DNA of 64,000 bases, from the NCBI GenBank assembly GCA_023078685.1, contig JALGAS010000001.1, forward strand, positions 2,108,001 through 2,172,000. Direction: 5' to 3'. The notes below the pieces were generated by a model that worked only from the letters and a program-made list of their open reading frames with translations, ran no database searches and was not told the DNA's origin. Below, in pieces: positions 55,843 through 64,000 of this stretch (position 1 is the stretch's first letter; the number at the start of each line of letters is the position of its first letter). Source of the stretch: Neopestalotiopsis rosae. Lineage: Eukaryota > Ascomycota > Sordariomycetes > Amphisphaeriales > Sporocadaceae. Made by a program: the position numbers and the translations under genes.

Positions 55843-55899
55843 GGAGACTATAGAAAGATGTAGCAAGGTCTGATCACAATATTGCTAAGCCACCCAATA

Positions 55900-55913
55900 G
55901 AATATATATAACC
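55900..55913 (-). promoter_or_regulatory. TATA/CCAAT-like promoter of the patatin gene
   Basis: AGAATATATATAAC lies about 60 bp upstream of the ATG at 55842, next to CCCAATAG. Suitable position and composition for a core promoter. Confidence 0.45.
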
Positions 55914-56447
55914 ATGATTGCGGAAAACAAATCCTTATTATTCCATTATTCGACGTCAAGCTTTCGTAGGATGGTACGAGCGTAAATGGACAAACTCGTT
56001 AGATCCTTTCAGCTTTTTAAGGCTTCAGAAGACAGAAAAAGCTTTTTGGACCGCGCTTAGTCTGGATCTTGAACATCCTATAATGGTCTTCGATCGTAGT
56101 TTGCTCCATTACTTCTTGAAACGGCACTTCAAGGTCAATTAGTGGACAGCTTGAAGGGGGCTAAGCAAAACCGCACGGAATGCGACGAGTCGACGTCTAA
56201 AATTTGACTTGGACTGGAATATGCTTTTCAACATCTGAGATCCACAATATGCTCTGCAGCACGATCTTCTCCGTCATTGGAAGCTTTGCAGCTAAAAACG
56301 GATCATCTATGGGCCAAGGGAAAGAATAGCTCATGTGGAGTGACCAGCCTTTGCTTTCATACGTACCAGGAGGTCACAGCTTCTGATCCACTATACTGTT
56401 CTGTTCTCCCTTGGACAGCATCTCAACATAATTTCCCTTGCTCTGAA
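55914..56447. other. Intergenic, between divergent patatin and GMC genes
   Basis: About 600 bp separate the divergent starts at 55842 and 56448, which could share regulation. A 74-codon + frame here (55918-56142) is not supported. Confidence 0.4.
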
Positions 56448-58808
56448 ATGCTGTTCATCAATTGCCACCTTTTTCTTTTGATATTCTTTCTTCCACGGCT
56501 ATCATGGGGTAGATTGCTTGACTCCGCAACAGATATCTCCAGTTTGCCCTCGACCTATGACTATATTGTAGTTGGTGCTGGGCCGGCCGGCCTGGTCGTG
56601 GCAAACCGGCTGACTGAGAACAGAGATGGTGAATATGCCTCAGAGCACAGATCAGAGGAAGCGGAGGAAACGTCCCAAGAGTTGAATTTGGCAAATACTA
56701 ATGTTCATCTTCTAGTAACGGTTCTACTACTTGAAGCAGGCCAGATGTGTGATGATCGTTTGCAAATGGCACATTCGATAGCTAACTTCTGCCTAGGGAC
56801 TCTCGAGAAGAGGCGGTCGTTCTCCCATCCAGGATCGGTGCCACCGTAGGGTCAAAATATGACTGGAACATCAGCACGGTTGCGCAGAATTATCTTGATA
56901 ATCAGCCAAGGAGGCTCAGCCAAGGCCATGTGGTGGGTGGTGGGACGGTTCTCAATGGGATGATATGGACACGTGGGACCCGTGCTGACTACGACACGTG
57001 GAGAGATCTCGGCAATGATGGCTGGGGGTGGGACGATATGATTCCTTATTTCCAAAAGGTTGACTTTCTATTGCTATTGCTTTACTTTTGCGGTTTGTCG
57101 CAGTTGAGAAGGAACAAGCAGCTGATATCATGCACGGCAGGTCGAATCCTTCACCGATAACTTGGGTGATTATAGATGGCCAAATGCATCCAGCGACAAA
57201 ATCATTTACGCGTACGGGTCCGACGGGGCGGTGAAGCTTGCCTACCCCAACTATATATACAGTCAATTCAGTGAGGAACAACACGTCCTTTCTTGATCAA
57301 ACCAATCCTGAAAGAGACTAATCGCTCATGATGTTGACAGGCAACTTCATCGCGGCTAACGAAGAGCTCGGCATCGACTACAATAATAATGTGCCGTCCG
57401 GCGCTAATGTCGGAACAACCGTCCCCCCATTTAGCCTGTCGTCGTCAAATCAGTCTCGCTACGATGCTAGGACTGCTTATTTGAAGGGATCCATAAACAG
57501 ACGCAACCTTTACCTTACCACGGAGAGGATTGTCACGCGGCTGCTTTTCAACGAGCAGGCCAACAATTCAGATGTCGCGATAGCAGGAGTTGCGGTCAGT
57601 AGCATCCGTTCGCTCTTGACATTGTTCCCCTGAGGGAGCGCAGGCGCTGAAATTTTCGTTTCTCTGTCTCTTTTAGTTCGTGGGTCGAAACGACAGTGAC
57701 TTCACTTATATTGCGAAAGTCCGCCGAGAAGTGATCTTGGCTGCTGGCGCCGTCTGGAGTCCAGCACTCTTGCAAGTTTCGGGCATTGGCCCTTCAGCCA
57801 CTCTGGGAAGGCTGGAAATTCCATTAATAGTTGACTCACCAGGCGTAGGAAACAACCTTCAAGATCATGCCATGATTGACCCGTCCTACAAATGTATGCC
57901 ATCCCCGGACTACCGCTGGTGCTTTCACAGCTAATAACTTGGATTGACAATTCCAATAGATAGCAGTTCCACGCTGTTGACCACCCAAAATATGACGGGC
58001 CAGAGACTCCAGCTTGCGAGGGACTTGTATTATGACAACAGAACGGGGCCCCTCACGGCAACACTCGTGGAGGCAATTTGCTACTTGCCGATGACTCGTC
58101 TCACTAGCTCATGGCCATCTATCTTACAAGATTTGTCGACTGACAATGCCAGCGTCTACTTACCATCTGACTACACAGACCAGCTACGCAGAGGATACGA
58201 AGCTCAGTATTCTGCAATTCTGCAGTTGTTGAGTGCGCCGACCCAAGGTGCTATCGAAGTTATGGCAGACTCGATTGGAACAATTCAAGTCGCCCAGCAG
58301 CATCCTCTCTCTCGTGGCTACGTCCATCCAAAGTCTAGCGACATTCTCGATGGCGTTGAGGTTGACCCTCGCTACGGAGCACATCCGTTTGATCTAGATA
58401 CCCTGTCGATGGGGTTACAATGGAACCAACAACTCGTGAGAACATCTGCCATGATGAACTTGAACCCAGTCCTAGACGAAAACCTCATGTCCGACGACCA
58501 AGTGGTATTGAAAGATCTTATCAGAAGCCAAATTGGCACTGGTTTCCACCCGTGCGGCACGCTGGCTATGTTGCCTCGTGAGCTCGGAGGGGTTGTCGGT
58601 ACAGATCTAAAAGTATATGGGGTTCAGAATCTGCGTGTCATTGACTCCAGTATTATCCCAGTGATACCAAGTGCACACCTTCAGTCTGTGGTGTACGCAA
58701 TAGCGGAAAAGGTTTGTTCCTTGATCAAGAAAAAAAAAAGGAAGAAGAAAAGATGTCCTTTACTGACACTACTGAAAGGGTGCTGATTTGATCAAGTCGC
58801 AACGATAA
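56448..58808 (+). CDS. Secreted GMC-family FAD oxidoreductase
   Basis: A glucose-methanol-choline oxidoreductase; such enzymes oxidise alcohols or sugars with FAD and often supply H2O2. Eight exons: 56448-56628, 56716-56746, 56797-57058, 57141-57270, 57341-57594, 57677-57893, 57960-58711 and 58779-58808. All join in phase, 618 residues. It has a signal peptide (MLFINCHLFLLIFFL to about residue 21) and the FAD-binding VVGAGPAGLV (43-48 for GAGPAG). GMC motifs GGGTVLNGMIW and GAVWSPALLQVSGIGPS follow. Catalytic His555 is in FHPCGT and the second active-site His598 in PSAHLQS. The last intron (GTTTGT...GAAAG) must be removed to give the family C terminus EKGADLIKSQR; read through, it encodes a Lys-rich artefact. 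The substrate cannot be predicted. Confidence 0.93.
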
Positions 58809-59737
58809 TATATAGTAACCGCCGAAGGTCTTCTCCATTAGTCCAGACTTGATGCTTCAAGAAGAGTCTAGGGTTTCAATGGGTGATCAAATACGCGAAC
58901 AAGGAAAAGTCGTCACATTAAGATCGTGTTATGTTTTGATAAGATATAGATATTCGATTGAGTTTGTCCTCTTCTTACACACTCTTCGTCTTTCGCAGGA
59001 ATGATAAAAGCATAGCCTGGTACCTCCTTGATCGCACAGGTTACGACCCGATTTCGTGTTTGTGCTTAAGGAACATGAACCGCGATAGTTCTTCGTGCCA
59101 GGTTTCTCCGGACTGAGAGAAAAAAAAGAATTTTGTCCTTAAATATATATAATGGTTTACGTTGACACATGAAACAATGGGCACGCTCGAGTGGATTCCG
59201 CGTAAATCGAAGGTCTCCGAATAAAGACAGCCGTCTTTTCGACCATATGAACACATTTGGGACTCACAAATACGGGCTTTAGTGACGTATTCAGGGAGTT
59301 TATCATCCCCTGTAACGAGGGGTGGTGATCTGTCAACCCGGGAATCATCCTGGACGTTATAACGTCTCCAAATGATCTGACATGACTTTTTGTGGGCAGA
59401 CTACGCTCTGCAGGTTCAGGCGCTGGGGATTCTGCAGGACCGGGGAATTGCGCAATTTATCACCGGAAGTAGACCGTCTGTACTCAGATTTCTAGTCCAC
59501 ATGTGATTGGGAGGACAAGAGAAACACAGCCTCAACATAGATCAGGACCGTCATGGGGATTCCTCTCCATAGCAGTTTGAGGTTTCAGCTGGAGCCTATG
59601 CCGCAAACGATCCGAATATCCCTGTTAGCTCGATGGGAGCGGCGATGCAAGGGGATGTGATGAGTACTTAAGAGAAAGACCTCCTTCAATACCATTATTA
59701 TCGCTATTCCCCTTCGCTCGTACACCCAGGCGAACCT
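58809..59737. other. Gene-poor stretch
   Basis: No supported gene. Minus-strand frames at 59041-59348 of about 60-70 codons overlap in all three frames and show no domain. Confidence 0.4.
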
Positions 59738-60334
59738 TTGAACGACAGCTCCCGACACTTTCCCGTCGAACCAGTCTCGTTCTCCGGGCGCGACATGTAT
59801 TCCATTTCGAGGATGCCTGATCCATCAAACGAGGTCGAAGAAGCCCGAAGCCCAAGGAATGTACAGACAATGCCGCTATGGAGCGCGCGCTACGACTTTC
59901 AGCAGTTTCGCCAATCGTGCTTACCCCAATACCCGATACTTTCGCTCGAGCAATTGAACAGTCTGGAAGCCTTCGCACTTGGGCTGACGCACGGTACAAT
60001 CGCTATGGATGGCGGGGATGACAGTCGACTGACGAAGTACGCTCTTGTCCTATTGGTCATCGCCATCAGTCATCGCTTCTCGAAGCCGGATGCCGACTTG
60101 AGGCCCCAACTTGCGGAAATCAAGGGGTTAATTAGTGGTATCAAGGAACATGAGGGTTTACAAAACGTTATTGCGCACGTGTGGGTAGCATGGTTATCGC
60201 AACTTTTACACAACCATGCCAACGCTATAGCGCACGTACAAACAGCTATGGATATACATCAAGCAGTCGCAAAGGATGAACACACAGTGCAGCATCGGGT
60301 GATCGAGTGGAGTTGCGCTCTGATATACAGGTAA
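59738..60334 (+). pseudogene. Fragment of a probable fungal regulator (helical)
   Basis: 198 codons, open from 59738 (TTG) with the first ATG at 59795. The helical stretch QLNSLEAFALGLTHGTIAMD, RLTKYALVLLVIAISHRF and LQNVIAHVWVAWLSQLL resembles the middle region of fungal Zn-cluster regulators. No DNA-binding domain is found upstream. At the 3' end CAG|GTAAGA is a good donor, but no continuing exon was found in the following 300 bp, which then meet repeat A. It looks like an internal exon left from a larger gene. Family assignment is uncertain. Confidence 0.4.
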
Positions 60335-60689
60335 GAAACCTGCCAACATTGTCAATAGAACCACGCTAATTCTCCAAGTGAAAATAAAACGCCACGAGAT
60401 CTTGCTCGCCTCAACTTAACTGTAGACCGACCTCAACTCGAACAATTTTGGAATGGCATAGGAAAAGGGGAGCTAATCGTTTTCACTAATCGCCTCAAAG
60501 CTCTTGCCGCAATTCAAATACGTTCTACTAGATACCTTTGACAAATAATGGCATTCAAGATTGGCTCGTATAAATTTGAGACTTCACATTCAACTGGACT
60601 GTCATACAGCTGCTCACAATGTCGACTTGAATGGAATGAGCTCATGTAATGAAGCCATAGATAGCAGTAAGATGTGAAAGACGACACAA
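60335..60689. other. Intergenic
   Basis: No feature seen. Confidence 0.35.
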
Positions 60690-60800
60690 ATATTTCCTGG
60701 GATATTCCTTTGGGATACTCTTCTAGGCTACTGTTCTGTGATGGAATACTGTTCTGCGTTGGGATACTCTTCTGTACCTTGGATACTCCTTTGGGACATT
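60690..60800 (-). repeat. Dispersed repeat A, tail units in reverse
   Basis: A run of units GGGATATTCCTTT, GGGATACTCTTCT, GGCTACTGTTCTGTGAT, GGAATACTGTTCTGCGTT, GGGATACTCTTCTGTACC and so on, facing the forward copy at 60890. Confidence 0.8.
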
Positions 60801-60889
60801 CTTAGGGTTAATACCTCGACTGGGGGACACAAAATTGGTAAGCCGAAGATATGCATATAGGTCAAAGATTGGTTTCGTTGAAAGTGTCA

Positions 60890-61310
60890 TGTTCCGACAG
60901 TTTGGCATACCAAAGCAGGAAAGTCAGTGGAGCTCCACGACAGACCACAATTCCGGAACAGAACCCTTGTTGTCTGTAAGGCAGAAGAGTATCCAACACA
61001 GAAGAGTTCCCAATACAGAAGGGTGTCACGGTATTCCAAAATAGTTCCAAGCACAGAAGAGTATCCTCGTGTCGCTAGAATCGATGTGCTGCAATGCCTC
61101 GAAGGCCCAGGAGGTCCCCGTATTGGCAAGCAAGGGATCAATATAGTTACATATCCTGAATCGCAATCCATAATCCGGCCAGGGCGCCGGGTATTGAAGG
61201 CCACTCCGCTCATTATTTCTTCCAGTTCAAGAAATTTGGCAGAAGAGACATGCCCGCGCGATTATGATCAGCGACGACAAACATTCCAGCCTAGAATCGT
61301 GAAATGGGGA
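60890..61310 (+). repeat. Dispersed repeat A, forward copy
   Basis: Head TTCCGACAGTTTGGCATACC and GTGGAGCTCCACGACA, then AACCCTTGTTGTCTGTAAGG, CAACACAGAAGAGT and CCAAGCACAGAAGAGTATCC, then the body with ATAGTTACATATCCTGAATC and GGGTATTGAAGG. Homology to 22886 goes on to about 61310 (CGACGACAAACATTCCAGCC / TGACGACAAACGTTTCAGAC). Confidence 0.85.
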
Positions 61311-61472
61311 TCTTTATTCCATGCCGCTATTATGCCCGACCACTATATTAATCTCAACAAGTCAACATATTGCAGCCAACTTTAATTATTCCTTCGTTTA
61401 ATGGCGTCAAGGCACTTGGTGTGCAGTCGAAAATATGTATGTGTTCAGCGCACCTAGAAAGGGTCCTGACGA

Positions 61473-64000
61473 TCATTGCTCGACAGCGTATGAGCTGATT
61501 GCGCTCGAAGGGCTGAAGCTTGTACCTGTTTCGTGATAACTATGTTGATCGAGTGGGGGAAATCCTAGTTTGTCGTTCAACCATTCGAGGATGTTCAAGT
61601 CTTTCAACAAGGGACTCGTCGTCTGCGTAATGATTCTGAAGAAGTCGATTGTGCGCCGGAAAAGCTCTTGTAGCTCTTGACGGTCTATAAATTGCTGAAG
61701 TGTCTCATCACGATAGCAAGCAAATAGGACCAATAGGTTACCCCATTGCCTGGCTGAGTCAGCTTATTTTGCTCGACGATGAATCGAATAAAGTGCACTT
61801 ACGCGTGCGCCGTTGTAAATACGCTGGTGACTAGGATACGGTGGCCCCTCTCAAGCCCGTGAAATGCCTTAGTACTTTGAATTAATGCAGATATACCCAA
61901 GCGAGCATAATTCAGAGCTTGAGCGTTCATGCCAGTAGGCACATGAAAGCCCTGTTTGTCATCAATCTTGTAGACAGGTGATGAATTATTCATGTCGCGA
62001 TGGGCGTGGAGGCAGATGCGAATATACGGTCTGTAGAGAATGACCTGAGATCCCCAGTACTTCGCCCGAAGTCGGGCTGCGAGGAAGGTACTTGCTGGCC
62101 CGTCGGTGTCTTCGAAACTGAATTCTTCCGGTACCCACTGTTTCTTGGCCAGCAACCGTTTCAGATCTTCAGTAGTATTTAGCATTGCAGGTCCGGCATC
62201 TGGCAAATCAAGACTGTAGAGCTGATGGTGCACTTGATTAAGTTGTTTCCGCACCCAGAGCTGTGCTTGGTAACTCGTGAGAATATCCTGGGAGTAGCCA
62301 CTATTCAATTGCGTAGAGAGATTCGGAAACGGGATCGCATCTTCGTACATCAGAATGCCAGAATGGGGCAATTGCAGCTCGGCCAGAATATCACTTTATC
62401 GGTTAGAATAGAGGGACGTTGAGAATGACAGGGTAGGCTCGCCTTTCAAGCTGAAGACAGGTCCAGAACGCGAAGGCCAACTGATTGTCTCGGGTTGAAA
62501 CTGGAAATTTGCCATTCGCTCTAAGATCATTCAACCGCGAAAGACTCCTGCGCATACAATTAGCAAAACTCCGAGTACCTGAAAGCTACTTGGGGAAAAA
62601 AGAAACGTACGGTCGAAGGACAACTTGCAGAGTCCTGCCGGCGCTTGCAATATACGACCAGCTCTCCATCACACGACCAAGCTGTCCATGGTATAGGCCC
62701 ATGAACAACTCCACGTAAACATGCTTCAAGGTGTAGCCAGAAATTTGACTGCCGAGTATATCTCCGGCGAGAGCAAAATATTCCAGACCTGGAATAACGT
62801 CAATGTTGCGCTTGAAGCTATGACCTTTCAGTGTTGCATTGGAGCCCTGAAGCGAGGCTCGGCGGCTGTACATCCTCGGATCATTGTAGTCCTTTGGTGA
62901 CGGAAGGCCTGATGCTTGAAGTGGGAATGGTCCTGGCGGTAATCCCTGGGAGGGAGAAGACACTGGTCCACCGTTACGCCCGTGGAGAGAGTTGTGATTA
63001 GCCGCACCGTCAGAATCCGACACGGGTTCTGGGATTTTCGTCTTGTGCAGACATAGCTTTCCCAAAGCCAACACAGACAACACGAGAGCGCTGTGGATAC
63101 TCCTCGACACAGGCACTCCGGGTCTGAAGTTGTGAACATTCGGGTCTTCCACAGCAGGCGACCGCTTCCTCTTCGACCCAGGGTCCGGACCCAGTGCACC
63201 AAGTGGTGCCGCGCTTGATCCGACACTCTGGACAAACTGCGCTTTGGGCTTATACGATGATTTGCTGGACGATGGTAGAGAATCGAGGAACATCGTCACC
63301 ATGGCGTCGAGCTGCGTCGGGATGAGAATGGGGTGCATGTTGAGCACATTGTCCTTGAAGCTCTGGACATATTGCTTGACAGTAGCGCGGTCGAAGTCGG
63401 GATTCCCGTCAGCATAGAGAACGCCACCCTTGTGTATCTCGACTGTGGGTGCGGGGCCACCCCCAACTGTACCCCAAGCTTCACGATCGGTCCACCCCTC
63501 ATGTTCAGAGTAGGGAGATGGTGCCGAGTGTGCAGTATCGCCAGGTGAGTCGTCGATTTGACTTACATCCGTGGTCACTTGTCCCAACTTTCTCTCATGT
63601 TTGGAATTGCTCAGGATGTAGTCTTCTCCTCTGCCCCACACATGCAGAACGCCACGCTCTTGCTCTTGGCTGATTGGAAATTCGTTAATGTGATAGATCC
63701 CTTCACTCTCGAGAACTGGTTTCACAAGCTTCTCGATTGATGGCCACTTGAGCAGTAATGTAGCCCGCGTGGTGTGGTTCGTGGGCAGAGAAGGCGCTCC
63801 TGGCATAATTGGTGGTCCTGGGTTGCTTTCGATATCGTCCATGTCCATTTCATCAACAATCCTGGCCGCATGAACCACTTGCTTCTTATCTACATCATCC
63901 CTATTCCTTCTGGCAGATGACTGCTGCTCTTCCTCAATGGCATTCTTTGATTCCTGCGCGGATAGACCGTAATCATTTGGTGGCTGATCACCCTCAATGG
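61473..64000 (-). CDS. Fungal-specific transcription factor, N terminus outside window
   Basis: A large Zn-cluster-type regulator whose DNA-binding end lies beyond base 64000. Exons 64000-62611, 62547-62443, 62393-61803 and 61749-61473 join in phase, about 788 residues in the window. The middle homology region is typical: VLNMHPILIPTQLDAMVTMF, SALVLSVLALGKLC, GLEYFALAGDILGSQ, SWSYIASAGRTLQVV, then AFAFWTCLQLESDILAEL and ARLRAKYWGSQVILYRPYI. The second intron is of GC-AG type (GAAAG|GCGAGC, with CTAAC before GATAAAG). Splicing it gives the well-conserved LQLESDILAEL. The linker before it is disordered and holds a basic GSKRKRS. The frame is open to the window edge without an ATG. Target genes unknown; the nearest enzyme gene is the GMC oxidoreductase 2.7 kb away. 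Confidence 0.9.

Noticed and set aside
57060..57160. Alternative reading of the GMC gene as a pseudogene because its frames are interrupted
   Set aside because: All seven interruptions are removed by introns with good splice signs that keep phase and restore family motifs.
58712..58778. Lys-rich C terminus of the GMC protein (poly-A stretch)
   Set aside because: It lies in the last intron; the spliced end EKGADLIKSQR agrees with the family.
1..64000. tRNA, rRNA and telomeric repeats
   Set aside because: I looked for the TTCGA box context of tRNA genes and for TTAGGG/CCCT AA arrays and saw no convincing case; a covariance-model search would be decisive for tRNAs.

Overview
The window is from a filamentous ascomycete (Pezizomycotina). 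Most genes are split by introns of about 49-111 nt with GT-AG (once GC-AG) ends and CTAAC-like branch sites. Several families are typical of that group: HET/NACHT/WD40 proteins, FunK1-type kinases, Zn2Cys6 regulators with a fungal middle homology region, a secreted GMC oxidoreductase and beta-lactamase-fold hydrolases. Exon joins below come from splice signals, reading phase and protein similarity; none has been tested with RNA.

Layout. 1-2.1 kb: a dynamin-type GTPase running off the left edge. 5.9-9.1 kb: a three-exon HET-NACHT-WD40 gene of the HNWD incompatibility type, with four almost identical 126-bp WD40 units. 9.1-14.4 kb: repeats, a HEAT-repeat gene fragment with one stop, and a broken beta-lactamase-like gene. 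14.6-18.1 kb: small, probably lineage-specific genes, including a secreted protein and a zinc-binding protein. 20.2-21.7 kb: remains of another gene with a WD40 fragment between its two parts. 24.1-26.4 kb: an intact FunK1 kinase. 29.0-30.9 kb: a Zn2Cys6 regulator lying between two inverted repeats. 34.0-35.1 kb: an unknown two-exon gene. 37.5-47.5 kb: small genes (C2H2, coiled-coil, acidic, TB2/DP1/HVA22, MADS-like) and a HET relic. 48.8-51.9 kb: a decayed gene and a 5'-truncated beta-lactamase-like gene, the inverted partner of the one at 13 kb. 52.6-55.8 kb: a five-exon patatin-like protein with a RING-like Cys cluster. 56.4-58.8 kb: an eight-exon secreted GMC oxidoreductase. 61.5-64.0 kb: a fungal regulator running off the right edge.

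The gene-poor parts carry dispersed repeats. Family A is an element with a GGAGCTCC-containing head and a tail of 13-18-bp units (CAGAAGAGTAT and variants). Family B is about 120 bp long. Family C is a worn coding-like repeat at 11 and 33 kb. Family D is a 41-bp palindrome built on GGATGTCAGTC. Together with the many broken genes, these make the window look like a fast-evolving accessory (perhaps subtelomeric) region.

A shared theme, which is inference, is non-self recognition and regulated cell death. HET, NACHT, WD40, HEAT, patatin and dynamin modules, together with a FunK1 kinase, recur within 55 kb, some intact and some as fragments. The two sequences most worth following up are the HNWD gene with its variable WD40 units and the patatin/RING-like protein. 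The palindrome family and the pair of MADS-like genes are the least expected patterns.
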